Origin: Paenibacillus taihuensis
GTDB lineage: Bacteria > Bacillota > Bacilli > Paenibacillales > Paenibacillaceae
DNA: 62,472 nucleotides
Direction of reading: 5' to 3'
NCBI RefSeq assembly: GCF_003386535.1
Contig: NZ_QTTN01000039.1
Span: 1 to 62,472 of the forward strand
Part shown: positions 1 to 8,113 of the stretch, in pieces
Layout of the letters: the number at the start of each line of letters is the position of its first letter
Numbering within the stretch: position 1 is the stretch's first letter
Notes under the pieces: generated by a model
Told to the model about the DNA's origin: nothing
Databases searched by the model: none
What the model saw: only the letters and a program-made list of their open reading frames with translations
Position numbers and translations under genes: made by a program

Positions 1-334
1 CCTCCATAACCTCGCCTTAACCGTCACGGTTTCGAACAAGGGTTACCGCTTCTTAGCGGAGACGATGAGATCTCCTTGGGTCACGTCAACCGACTTTCCC
101 CCGAAACCAGTCCTCCTAACTTCCAGAGCCACTGGTGGTATTGGACCTCCCCTTCTTTTGCAGGGTTATCCGGCTCTGTCAGCCAACTTGGTATGCCGCC
201 TGTTCCGGGTTTTGCCTTCGCATCCTCCGCACCTCTCCTCGCGGACAAAGCACTATGCGTCAGCTATGCACTTCCGCCACCTCGCGGTGTGCTAGAGACT
301 TTCACTCCTTAGTCGATTGCGCTGCCAAGCGCAC
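1..334 (-). ncRNA. 5' part of a group II intron, cut by the window edge
   Basis: Read on the minus strand from 334, the sequence opens with GTGCGC, matching the GUGYG 5' end of group II introns. It then follows the usual order of domain I: a GGAGTGAAAGTCTC segment, a GGCAAAACCCGGAACAG segment, and several short G-rich hairpins. Directly upstream (335-366) is a perfect terminator stem plus T-run, the site where group IIC introns typically insert. The reverse transcriptase and catalytic domain V would lie beyond position 1. Short plus-strand ORFs here are not genes. The call rests on remembered family features, not an alignment. Confidence 0.65.
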
Positions 335-366
335 AAAAGACCGTAAGCCCATTCGCTTACGGTCTT
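335..366 (-). terminator. Rho-independent terminator used as intron insertion site
   Basis: A perfect 12-bp stem (337-348 with 355-366), 6-nt loop, and on the minus strand a T-run that ends exactly where the intron begins (334). It closes the small transcript that starts near 610. Confidence 0.8.
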
Positions 367-485
367 CATGCAATGTGGAACATAAGGCGCGCCTCTGTGC
401 CGCCTGTCGTAGGTGGCAGGTCGGAATCATAATCATTGATTACGATCGTGATTGGGAACGTAATCGTGATTGCGATGCAGCGCGG

Positions 486-581
486 TTATCCTTGTCTTTC
501 CCTTGCTGGGGCCCGTAAAGGCCGATGGACAATGAACAGCTTATTCAATTGAGACGTGTGGGCAATGTTGCGGACCGTCAT
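486..581 (-). CDS. small ORF, 31 aa, unknown
   Basis: Not recognised. The ATG at 581 has a strong ribosome site (AAGGAGG at 591-597, 9-nt spacing), a good sigma-A-type promoter 36 bp upstream of the start, and a terminator at 335-366. The product is basic, with an Arg-rich end (PLRAPARERQG), no cysteines and no clear membrane segment. About 120 nt of untranslated RNA follow the stop; they contain imperfect repeats of AATCGTGATTG and its complement. It could be a leader peptide or a small RNA rather than a functional protein. Confidence 0.45.
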   Translation of the reverse strand: MTVRNIAHTSQLNKLFIVHRPLRAPARERQG

Positions 582-616
582 GTCAATCGGCCTCCTTCCT
601 GTTTAAGATAGTGTTT

Positions 617-646
617 ATGATAATGGCAGCAGGGAATGAATGTCAA
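617..646 (-). promoter_or_regulatory. sigma-A-type promoter of the small transcript
   Basis: Minus strand: TTGACA (646-641), 18-nt spacer, TATCAT (622-617). The predicted start near 610 gives a transcript of about 275 nt ending at the terminator 335-366. Confidence 0.6.
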
Positions 647-774
647 TACAAAAATAGAAAATAATTATCGGACAAATTAATTATATTTATCACTCGTGTT
701 GCGCGTGGCTGGCGCGTGAGTGTGGCGTGATTGGTGTGTGATAGATGCGTGAGCGGCGCGCGAACAATGCATAA

Positions 775-802
775 CCAGTGCGGGACCAGTGCGGGACCAG
801 TG
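775..802. repeat. short direct repeat, 11-bp period
   Basis: CCAGTGCGGGA occurs twice in tandem, followed by a third CCAGTG, just beyond the 3' end of the metallo-hydrolase gene. The rest of 650-806 shows only GT-rich sequence and no gene. Confidence 0.7.
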
Positions 803-806
803 AGAG

Positions 807-1640
807 TTACTCGCTGATCTGCAGCTCGCGTTCGAACAGCGTCTGGTTGCCGCGGTGGAATTTGCGCATGTTGCGCGGGAACTTGCAGCCCTCGATCAGC
901 CTGTCGATCGCAGCCTGGTCGCCCGCCCGGACAGCCGCCCGCATCGCGGCAATGTAAGCCAAATCCGACTCTTGGCGGCGTTTCATCTCGCCGTGGTCGG
1001 TGGTTGAGTTGCCATGACCCGGGATAAGTCGAGTAATGGCGCGGTTCGCGAGCATCGTATCGAGCTTCCGGATGCTCGTCTCGTACTCCGTGCTGCTGAA
1101 GTAGATATACGGGAACTCGATGTCCGACCAGTAATCGCCTGCGAACAGCAGCCCGAGCGGCTCAATGACGGTATAGATGCCGTCGTTGTTGTGACCCGGT
1201 GCTTGGTAGAAGGTCAGGCGCGTTCCGCCTTCGCTCAGATTCAGTACTTGTCCATCTGCTTCCGCGCGGTGCGTGACCGTTGGATAGGCGATCTCGTAAT
1301 CCCGCTCCAAGTAGTACGAATGCTCGAAGTCGCGAATTTGCTCGAGAATTGCTTCTTTATCCGCATCCGGCTTATCTGCCAAAGCGGCGGATGCAATGAC
1401 CGCCGCGTCCGCGAACGCCCCGTATCCGATGATATGGTCGAAGTCGGAATGGGTGAATAGCACGTACTTCGACCTGTCTCCAGCGAGGTTATCCGCATAT
1501 TGGCGAATCTCCTCGACCTCATGCGGCAGCCAGCACGGATCGACAATAATGACTGCGTCCACCGTTTCTACGACTGCGGACATGGTCTTGTACAGCGCGC
1601 TCTCGAACAAGGTGAGCGGGCCGTCTTGCAGTTTGATCAT
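807..1640 (-). CDS. metallo-beta-lactamase-fold hydrolase
   Basis: 277 aa. The metal-binding motif appears as HSDFDH at residues 64-69, so the middle His of HxHxDH is Asp. Later ligands are visible in APGHN (about 152), AGDYWSD and the near C-terminal PGHGNS. This is the MBL fold of glyoxalase-II-like and related hydrolases; the substrate cannot be told. The start follows AAAAGGAGG with 11-nt spacing. There is no signal peptide, so it should be cytosolic. It is transcribed alone, away from the repeat array 1683-1860. Confidence 0.85.
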   Translation of the reverse strand: MIKLQDGPLTLFESALYKTMSAVVETVDAVIIVDPCWLPHEVEEIRQYADNLAGDRSKYVLFTHSDFDHIIGYGAFADAAVIASAALADKPDADKEAILEQIRDFEHSYYLERDYEIAYPTVTHRAEADGQVLNLSEGGTRLTFYQAPGHNNDGIYTVIEPLGLLFAGDYWSDIEFPYIYFSSTEYETSIRKLDTMLANRAITRLIPGHGNSTTDHGEMKRRQESDLAYIAAMRAAVRAGDQAAIDRLIEGCKFPRNMRKFHRGNQTLFERELQISE

Positions 1641-1682
1641 TGGGGGTGGTACCTCCTTTTAAGATAGAGTTCGTTGTCCGAA

Positions 1683-1886
1683 TATGTGTATCCCTGAGGG
1701 TCACTCTTGCACCTAATTCCCCGGATTTCCGCCTATGTGTAATCCTGAGGGACACTCTTGAGTCATACTTCGCACATATTCGTCTATGTGTATCCCTGGA
1801 GGACACGCTATTTCTCCACCTACCGATTCTCAACCAATGTAGATACCTGGAGCACTCTCTTTTGCCAAAATCCCCAGTCGGGAGAT
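1683..1886. repeat. 51-bp tandem repeat array, about 4 degenerate units
   Basis: Units start at 1683, 1734, 1785 and 1836, exactly 51 bp apart. Each has a core like TGTATCCCTGAGGGACAC, partly palindromic, followed by CT-rich sequence ending in GATTTCCGCC. Read on the other strand, the first unit starts GGCGGAAATC and ends ACACAT, as do the units of the 8114-8827 array, so the two are related. It lies between the divergent metallo-hydrolase and reductase genes. Confidence 0.8.
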
Positions 1887-1933
1887 TGATTCCCGCCGTT
1901 CTGGAAAATAATAATCCGACAAGTCTGCTTAGG

Positions 1934-1975
1934 CTTCATCTTCAACTTCAACTTCAACTTCAACTTCGACTTTGA
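1934..1975. repeat. hexanucleotide microsatellite (CTTCAA)n
   Basis: Seven hexamers in a row: CTTCAT, four CTTCAA, CTTCGA, CTTTGA. It ends 18 bp before the reductase start codon, just upstream of its ribosome site, and could vary in length by slippage. Confidence 0.8.
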
Positions 1976-1993
1976 CATGTAGGGAGATTCGTC

Positions 1994-3007
1994 ATGATTA
2001 TGGATTGCATCATTATCGGCGGCGGCATTGCCGGACTGCAGGCTGCCATTCAGCTCGGGCGATATGCTTCGCACCGGGTGCTTGTCATCGACTCCGGCGA
2101 CGGCCGGTCCGCGATATGCCGCAGCTATCGCAATCTGCTCGGCTACCCGGACGGCGTATCCGGCACCGAGCTGCGCGAAGCCGGCATGCGGCAGCTCGCG
2201 GCATACGGCATCGACGTCGTACACGACACGATCGTCGATGCTTCCCGCGCCGCGGACGGCCACTTCGTGCTGCGCGGCGCCGGCGAAGGCGAAAGCAGCA
2301 GCAGCGCCACATACAAGGCGCGGACGCTGCTCATTGCCACGGGCGTCATGGACCGGTTCACCGACTATCCGGGCCTGCGCCCATGCCTGGGGCTCACCGT
2401 CTACGTGTGCCCGGACTGCGACGGTTACGAAGTGAAAGACCGCCGCACCATCGTGCTCGGCGCAGGCGATGTCGGCGCGAACATGGCGCTTACCCTGCGC
2501 GCATGGACCGACAAGCTCGTCTACATCGAACAAGCCGAAGCCGAGCCCGAGGCTAAAGCCAATAACGATGCTCAGCAGCGAACCGCTTCAGGCGCCACAA
2601 GCGCCAGCATCCGCGCGCAGCTTGAAGCCGCCGGCATTCGCCATACCCAAGCGGTCGTCTCCGCCATCACCGTCGATACCGCCACCGGGCAGTTTCGAGG
2701 CGTGCAGCTCGCCGACGGCACCGCCATCGAAGCGGACCGCGCCTTCCTCGCCTACGGCGGCAACGAGGTGCGCTCCCAGCTAGCTCGCCAGCTCGGCGCA
2801 AGCTTGCACGAGAACGGCCATGTCTGGACCGATCCGCGCAGCAAAATGACGAGCGTGCCCGGCGTCTGGGCCGCCGGCGACGTCGCCGTGCATGCGGAGC
2901 AGGTGTCGATCGCGATGGGCGAAGGCGCGCAAGCGGCGATCTGGATCCACAAGCTGCTCATGGATCCCGCCGCGAATATCCCTACTTATTCGCCACATGC
3001 ACCTTGA
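1994..3007 (+). CDS. thioredoxin-reductase-like FAD/NAD(P) oxidoreductase
   Basis: 337 aa, typical of the low-molecular-weight thioredoxin reductase family. An FAD-binding GGGIAGLQA sits at residues 9-17. A redox-active CPDC is at 139-142, in the place of CATC in TrxR. A second dinucleotide motif GAGDVGAN follows, and the C-terminal [11 protein letters not shown] matches the FAD-contacting GD motif. It should pass electrons from NAD(P)H to a disulfide partner; none is encoded nearby. A short Ser-rich insert lies at about 100-105. The start follows AGGGAG. The gene runs into dbpA tail to tail, overlapping by 26 bp. Confidence 0.85.
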   Translation: MIMDCIIIGGGIAGLQAAIQLGRYASHRVLVIDSGDGRSAICRSYRNLLGYPDGVSGTELREAGMRQLAAYGIDVVHDTIVDASRAADGHFVLRGAGEGESSSSATYKARTLLIATGVMDRFTDYPGLRPCLGLTVYVCPDCDGYEVKDRRTIVLGAGDVGANMALTLRAWTDKLVYIEQAEAEPEAKANNDAQQRTASGATSASIRAQLEAAGIRHTQAVVSAITVDTATGQFRGVQLADGTAIEADRAFLAYGGNEVRSQLARQLGASLHENGHVWTDPRSKMTSVPGVWAAGDVAVHAEQVSIAMGEGAQAAIWIHKLLMDPAANIPTYSPHAP

Positions 3008-4442
3008 GCAGCTTGCCCTTGATCGTCGTCTGCTTCATCGCCTGCAGCACGAGCTGCCCTTTGCCGTTCAGAATGTCGACGAACGTGGCATTATCTTCAA
3101 TCGAGATAATGCCGATATCGTCGGCAGTAATGCCTTCAAGCTTCGCGATCGTCCCCACGAAGTCGACCGCGCGCAGCTTCTTCTTCTTCCCGCCGCCAAA
3201 ATACAGCTTCGTAATATCCTGGCTCAGCAGGTCCCGCCGGTCCACACGCGGCGCCTCTTCCTTGCCAAGCTTCGCCTCGAATGCCCGCGAAGCCACAGCC
3301 AATTCCTCCGCCGTCGGCATCTCCGCACGCGGCAGTTCAAACCCGATGTAGCTCTCGATCTCCTCGAGATACCGCTGCTCACCCGGCAATACAGCGAAAG
3401 TAATCGCTTCGCCGCTCATGCCGGCACGACCTGTCCGGCCGATGCGGTGCACGAAATTCTCTTTATCCATCGGCAAGTCATAGTTAATGACATGCGTGAT
3501 ATTCTCAATATCGATGCCGCGCGCAGCCAGATCCGTCGCGACCAAGTAGCGGAACTCTCGCCTGCGGAACGCATGCATGACGCTGAAGCGGTCATTCTGC
3601 TCCATGCCGCCGTGCAGCTTGTCGCACGGATAGCCCCAGCGCTTCAGCTGCCGCGCCACTTGGTCGACCGTCTCCTGCATCCGGCAGAACACAATGCAGT
3701 TGTCCGGATTCCGAGTTACCGTGATCGCCCGCAGCAGCTCCAGCTTCTCCTGCTCCTGAGCAACCGAATAGAGCGTATGTGTAATCCGCTCTACCGTCAC
3801 GCCGCCTTCCGCCTCGATCTCGATATCGACAGGGCTTTTCATATACTCATGGCAGAGCCGCTCCACATCAGGCGGCATCGTAGCCGAGAACAGCAGCGTC
3901 AGCCGCTGCGTCGGCAGCAGCGCCATAATCGCCTCCACCTGCTCGATAAAACCGCGGCTCAGCATCTCGTCAGCCTCGTCGATAACGAGATACCGCAGCT
4001 TCTCGACCTGCAGCGTGCCGCGCTGAATATGATCGAGTACCCGTCCCGGCGTTCCCGCGATGACGTGCACCTTCTGCTTCAGCTCAAGCCGCTGCTGCGC
4101 GAATGGCTGCTTCCCGTAGATCGCCACCGCCTTTATCCGCTTAAATCGGCCGATATTGATCATATCCTCCTTGATCTGCCCGGCCAGCTCCCGCGTCGGC
4201 GTCAGAATGAGCGCCTGCGGCTTATTCTCCTCCCATGCGACAAGCTCGCAGATCGGAATGCCGAACGCCGCCGTCTTGCCGCTCCCTGTCTGCGAGCGGA
4301 CAGTCATATCCCGCTGCGCGAGCACCTGCGGAATAACCTCGCGCTGCACGGGCGTCGGCTCCGTATAGCCAAGGCTATCTAGCGCACGGACGATCTCCTC
4401 GCTTAGCGGATATGACTCAAAACCTGTCTTTTTCGATGACAT
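2982..4442 (-). CDS. dbpA: DEAD-box RNA helicase DbpA/YxiN type
   Basis: 486 aa. All core motifs are present in order: Q motif [10 protein letters not shown], motif I SQTGSGKT, Ia PTRELAG, II DEAD, III SAT and [12 protein letters not shown]. The last 75 residues (from about [10 protein letters not shown] to HVANK) match the DbpA RNA-binding domain that targets 23S rRNA hairpin 92, so the role is 50S ribosome assembly. The start at 4442 is set by AAAAGGAGT eight bases upstream; an in-frame extension to 4529 has no ribosome site. Length fits the family. Confidence 0.93.
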   Translation of the reverse strand: MSSKKTGFESYPLSEEIVRALDSLGYTEPTPVQREVIPQVLAQRDMTVRSQTGSGKTAAFGIPICELVAWEENKPQALILTPTRELAGQIKEDMINIGRFKRIKAVAIYGKQPFAQQRLELKQKVHVIAGTPGRVLDHIQRGTLQVEKLRYLVIDEADEMLSRGFIEQVEAIMALLPTQRLTLLFSATMPPDVERLCHEYMKSPVDIEIEAEGGVTVERITHTLYSVAQEQEKLELLRAITVTRNPDNCIVFCRMQETVDQVARQLKRWGYPCDKLHGGMEQNDRFSVMHAFRRREFRYLVATDLAARGIDIENITHVINYDLPMDKENFVHRIGRTGRAGMSGEAITFAVLPGEQRYLEEIESYIGFELPRAEMPTAEELAVASRAFEAKLGKEEAPRVDRRDLLSQDITKLYFGGGKKKKLRAVDFVGTIAKLEGITADDIGIISIEDNATFVDILNGKGQLVLQAMKQTTIKGKLLKVHVANK

Positions 4443-4642
4443 GCATAGACTCCTTTTGCCGTAACAATATAGTTGATTCCAGTATAGCGGTTTTTTGAAG
4501 CTATGAACAGCAATTTGGCATAGGTCCACCCGTTGGAAACTAAATACAAATATGTAAATGAAGGATTTTCAAGCATTTGCGCCGAATTCCCCCAATGTAG
4601 CGCACAATCCGCCCGCCAAGAAAACGAAAGGGGCTCCTTCCG

Positions 4643-5866
4643 ATGCACGAAGGCAAGATTATCAAGCTTTACCGGGAAAAAGCCCAGCTAACGCAAGAAC
4701 AACTCGGAATCGGCATCTGCTCGGACACCCATATTAGCAAGATCGAACGCGGCATTACGGACTACTCGCCCGAAATTGTAACGCTGCTCTCGGAGCGGCT
4801 TGGTATCTCGTTAGAAGAGGAACTCTCTCGGTTCAATAAGCTCAAGAAGCGGCTGTATGACTGGCACGACGTCATCGTGAAGCAGATCCGGCCGGAAGTT
4901 GAAGCTATACGCGGAGAGCTCGAGCAGGAGATGCTGCTATCGATCTCTGAATATCAAACCCTGTACCTCCTGCTGCAGATCAAATATTTGCTGTTCATGA
5001 ATGAGGCCGATAAAGCGCATCGCATGATTCAGAAGATCGCGAAGTCGAAGGATCAGCTGCCTGCTTTTGAAAGCAATCTCTTCAAACATGTGCAAGGCAT
5101 CTACTATTTGGCGCGGCAGCATTATCACGAAGCCATTGCGATGCTGAAATCGATCAATGAGAAAGAATATAACAACCCTGAATTCTATCACCATCTGGCG
5201 GTAGCCTACCATACGCTGAAGTCGGAGGTCATGGCTTACTTCTACGCGGAGAAAGCACGCAACTACTTCAAGGAGATCAACTGCTTCCTGCGTGTAATTG
5301 ACTCGGAGATGCTGATGCTCATTCAAGTACAGGACGACCACGGCACGGAGTTCGACAAGGTGGTTACCCGCTTCGAGAACTTGATTCAAAGCAGCGACAT
5401 GGTCGGTGCCCCTGACCGCAAAGCGCGGCTCGTGCATAATTTGGGGTACGAGCTGTATCGCCGCAAACAATACAAGCAAGCAAGCCTATTGTACAAACAG
5501 TCGATGGAGCTGAAAAATCGGCGGACCGGCCCTTACTTGCTGTCGCTGCATGGATACCTGAGAAGCTGCTACGACGGTGAACTGCTCCCTAACGAACAGG
5601 TCGAGCAGCTTGCGCAAGAAGGGCTCGCATCCGCAGTATCGATGAAAGAAGCGCTCTATGTATCGCTGTTCAACCTCGTTCTCTACAAAATCCGCAAAGA
5701 TGAGTTCCAGTACCACACTTATCTTCGCGATGAAGCACTGCCCATTTACCGGAAACTCGGCCATGTACTCCTGATTGAGCAATCCGAGAAAGAGCTGTTC
5801 CAGTATTATTGTCGGACAGGTGAGACGGCAGCTGCTCTGGAAATAGCTCATGCGCTCATTGACTGA
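4643..5866 (+). CDS. HTH transcriptional regulator with TPR domain
   Basis: 407 aa. An XRE-type helix-turn-helix occupies about residues 5-60 (LTQEQLG, then SDTHISKIERG). The remainder is all helical and reads as tetratricopeptide-like repeats from about 90 to 400. This is the layout of RRNPP-type regulators that bind signalling peptides, but no peptide gene is evident nearby, so that link is only inference. The start is preceded by GAAAGGGG. A hairpin 25 bp downstream ends transcription. Confidence 0.8.
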   Translation: MHEGKIIKLYREKAQLTQEQLGIGICSDTHISKIERGITDYSPEIVTLLSERLGISLEEELSRFNKLKKRLYDWHDVIVKQIRPEVEAIRGELEQEMLLSISEYQTLYLLLQIKYLLFMNEADKAHRMIQKIAKSKDQLPAFESNLFKHVQGIYYLARQHYHEAIAMLKSINEKEYNNPEFYHHLAVAYHTLKSEVMAYFYAEKARNYFKEINCFLRVIDSEMLMLIQVQDDHGTEFDKVVTRFENLIQSSDMVGAPDRKARLVHNLGYELYRRKQYKQASLLYKQSMELKNRRTGPYLLSLHGYLRSCYDGELLPNEQVEQLAQEGLASAVSMKEALYVSLFNLVLYKIRKDEFQYHTYLRDEALPIYRKLGHVLLIEQSEKELFQYYCRTGETAAALEIAHALID

Positions 5867-5890
5867 TGAATAATGACATTTCACCCCAAA

Positions 5891-5944
5891 CAAATAACCC
5901 GTGAGACAAGCCCTCCGCAAAGGGTGTCGCCTACGGGTTATTTG
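5891..5944. terminator. bidirectional terminator
   Basis: A 12-bp perfect outer stem (CAAATAACCCGT with ACGGGTTATTTG) and an inner stem-loop. It separates the convergent HTH-TPR and CotD-like genes and can serve both. Confidence 0.75.
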
Positions 5945-5972
5945 GCGCGGATTCGCTATGGTTTATGCTGGA

Positions 5973-6296
5973 CTATTTTCTGGAACGTTTCTTAGTGGAT
6001 TTCTTAGCTCGTTTTGCACTCGATACCCGAGCTTTTTTGCCTCTAGCCATGACGTCAGTCTCGGAATACGTGTAGCAGTGGTTGTAAACAGGGCAGCAGT
6101 GATGCTGCTTCACTACATTGACAGCATGAACGACGTTGACCAGCTGCGGATGATAGACATCTTCATATAGCGTAACCGGCGGATCATACATCGTTTGTGT
6201 AGGACAGTCTGGACAGAACTCCCCGCCAGTGTTTGCTCCAGCGACGTTGTTGCCAGGACCCATTCCTGCACCTGCTAATGCTTGGTGGTAATTCAC
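5973..6296 (-). CDS. CotD-like spore coat protein
   Basis: 107 aa from a GTG start at 6296, chosen because GGAAGGAG lies 10 bases upstream. The middle is rich in Cys, His, Tyr and Val (CPDCPTQTMYDPP, VYHPQLVNVVHAVN, QHHCCPVYNHCYTY), the pattern of CotD inner coat proteins in Bacillus. The last 24 residues are mostly Lys, Arg, Ala and Ser (KKARVSSAKRAKKSTKKRS), a basic tail not found in B. subtilis CotD as I know it. An in-frame upstream extension to 6503 lacks coding character. It is presumably made in the mother cell late in sporulation; no convincing sigma-K promoter was fixed by eye. Confidence 0.7.
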   Translation of the reverse strand: MNYHQALAGAGMGPGNNVAGANTGGEFCPDCPTQTMYDPPVTLYEDVYHPQLVNVVHAVNVVKQHHCCPVYNHCYTYSETDVMARGKKARVSSAKRAKKSTKKRSRK

Positions 6297-6461
6297 TAAG
6301 GAATCACTCCTTCCTCTTAATGGAGTACACCACATACTATGCGTTATCGAATGCGGCGGCCTGTACGCTTGACACGGAAGGCCATCGCCTCTTCTTCGCC
6401 AGCGCATTAGCGGCCAGGATGTATGCCAGGGAACAGCAGCAGCCCGCATGTTGGCGCATAG

Positions 6462-6508
6462 AAAAAGACAGGCATCCCGCTCCCGATCAGGAGCAACAGA
6501 CACCTGCC
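6462..6508 (-). terminator. greA terminator
   Basis: Minus strand: GGCAGG pairs with CCTGTC, with inner stem GCTCC/GGGAGC, followed by TTTTT. It lies just past the greA stop codon. Confidence 0.7.
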
Positions 6509-6526
6509 TTACTTGAATAAGCCGTA

Positions 6527-7003
6527 TTAGAACGCCTTGACTTCGAGCAGCTTGTACACGACTACACCCATCGGGGCGTTGACGTTGATGGAATCCCCAA
6601 CCGATTTGCCAATCAACTCTCTGCCAAGCGGGCTTTCATAAGAAATTTTGTTCTCTGCCACATCCGCCTCTGCCGGCGCGACGATTTGATACGTGATCTT
6701 CTCATCAAACTCGACATCATGCACTGTGACCATCGAGCCTACCTGCACTGTGCTTTTGTTCGGATCAGCTTCGACAACACGCGCGGTTGCAAGCATTTTC
6801 TCAAGAATAATAATGCGTGTTTCCATGAACGATTGGTCGTTCTTCGCGGAATGATACTCGCTGTTCTCCTTCAGGTCACCGTAGCTGATGGCCAGCTTAA
6901 TGCGAGCCGCCAGTTCCTTGCGCTTCACATACTTGAGGTCGTCGAGCTCCTCTTGCAGCTTGTCATAACCTTCTTTGGTCAAAATCACTTCTTCTTTCGA
7001 CAT
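6527..7003 (-). CDS. greA: transcription elongation factor GreA
   Basis: 158 aa, the standard length. The N-terminal coiled coil carries the acidic tip YGDLKENSEYH (about residues 41-51), which reaches into the RNA polymerase channel and triggers cleavage of backtracked RNA. The C-terminal FKBP-like domain ends SPLGRELIGKSVGD, then VYKLLEV, as in the family. It is a single-gene unit with its own terminator. The promoter region contains the palindrome TTTAGGCCCTAAA. Confidence 0.96.
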   Translation of the reverse strand: MSKEEVILTKEGYDKLQEELDDLKYVKRKELAARIKLAISYGDLKENSEYHSAKNDQSFMETRIIILEKMLATARVVEADPNKSTVQVGSMVTVHDVEFDEKITYQIVAPAEADVAENKISYESPLGRELIGKSVGDSINVNAPMGVVVYKLLEVKAF

Positions 7004-7167
7004 CGATCCAGCTCCCGTTCCACTTGATTCCTCTATTTTAGCCTATTTAGGGCCTAAAGTCTCTTTCCTCTTGCCCACCTTTGTCATTGTTGACAAAAAG
7101 TTGTTGCCCTATAAGAGCTTACCCAGCATGCTTCTCGTCTTATTCCTCCATGTCAGGTCCTTACAAT

Positions 7168-7195
7168 AAAAAAAATGCCCCCGCAAGGGAGGCAT
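7168..7195 (-). terminator. terminator of the AraC/GyrI gene
   Basis: Minus strand: ATGCCTCC / GGGGGCAT stem with a 5-nt loop followed by eight T. Confidence 0.85.
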
Positions 7196-7210
7196 CTGAA
7201 CGCCAGTATT

Positions 7211-8041
7211 TTACTTGATCGGCACGTAAATGTGGAGCTCCGAGTCGGCCCGCCCCTCCTGAAATCCGGGACCGTAGAACTCGAAGTCGAAGCTGCACGC
7301 GTCGCCTCCATCCATCTCTTTCCGTGCTTCCCCGGACGCCGGAAGCCACTCACCGTAAATATATCCGAATGTTTCGCCGAGCAGCTCTGTGGAGCCTACA
7401 TGCGTGAACACCGCGTATTTGCCGCCGGGAATGGTATAGCCGGTAACGCCCCCTGGTAAAGCAGACAAGTCGGCTACTTGAACGCCTGCCACGTACGTGA
7501 ACTGCCCGCTGCGAGCATCAGCCTGCGGTTCGTAGAGCTCAAGCCCGAAGCAGCTCTCCTCGCTCACTTTGCCCGGAATTTGCGCCCACAAGCGGCTAAG
7601 CTCCTTCCAAGCGGCTGCAATGTGACGGTCCTTCGACGTATCTGTCTGACACACGACCCCTGCAACATGCGCAGCTTGACGCACTTCAATCTTCGGCTCT
7701 CTCATTGTACACGCTCTCCTTCTGAATAATTGAGGAGGCTCCCCGAATCGCTTCATAAACGAGCGGATGAAAGACTCGTGACTGCCGTAACCGATGTCGA
7801 ACCCGATGCGCGTGCCGGATTCGTCCGTGCTTCTCAGCTGGCGCGCCGCATAAGCGAGCCGCCGCTCGCGGATGTATTGGGACAGCGTCGCACCCGTGCA
7901 AGCGCAGAACAAGCGGTGAAAATGAAACGGCGAGTACCCCGTCATCCGCGCCAGCTCCTCCAGATGAAGCTCCTCCTGCAAGTGCTGCTCGATGAATTCG
8001 GCCGCGCCGATAATACCCGCGTACCGCTCTTCTTCATTCAT
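7211..8041 (-). CDS. AraC-family regulator with GyrI-like effector domain
   Basis: 276 aa. Two AraC helix-turn-helix motifs fill about residues 10-105 (LEELARMTGYSPFHFHRLF; IGFDIGYGSHESFIRSFMKRFG). From about 115 to the end is a GyrI/Rob-type small-molecule-binding domain (GGVTGYTIPGGKYAVFTHVG; FDFEFYGPG). This resembles drug-responsive regulators such as Rob. The start at 8041 has an excellent ribosome site (GGGGAGGTGATCCG). The same frame stays open upstream through the whole repeat array to 8833, but that part lacks coding character. Confidence 0.88.
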   Translation of the reverse strand: MNEEERYAGIIGAAEFIEQHLQEELHLEELARMTGYSPFHFHRLFCACTGATLSQYIRERRLAYAARQLRSTDESGTRIGFDIGYGSHESFIRSFMKRFGEPPQLFRRRACTMREPKIEVRQAAHVAGVVCQTDTSKDRHIAAAWKELSRLWAQIPGKVSEESCFGLELYEPQADARSGQFTYVAGVQVADLSALPGGVTGYTIPGGKYAVFTHVGSTELLGETFGYIYGEWLPASGEARKEMDGGDACSFDFEFYGPGFQEGRADSELHIYVPIK

Positions 8042-8113
8042 CGGATCACCTCCCCTTATCCTCATTGTAGAGCGACGCCGCTTGCCGAACCTGACAATCC
8101 TTGCGGTCTTGCC

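Noticed and set aside
65..518. Short plus-strand ORFs at the left edge
   Set aside because: They are antisense to the group II intron and have no ribosome sites or family features.
1640..1975. 111-codon plus-strand ORF over the 1683 array
   Set aside because: Its 17-residue repeats mirror the 51-bp DNA period; no ribosome site and poor conservation between units.
2892..4382. 496-codon plus-strand ORF
   Set aside because: Exact antisense of dbpA, whose motifs are complete on the other strand.
6320..6360. Sigma-K promoter for the CotD-like gene
   Set aside because: CATAGTAT resembles the -10, but the AC of the -35 is about 21 bp away instead of 16-17.
6297..6503. N-terminal extension of the CotD-like ORF to 6503
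   Set aside because: Extension is unlike coat proteins, lacks a ribosome site, and crosses the greA terminator region.
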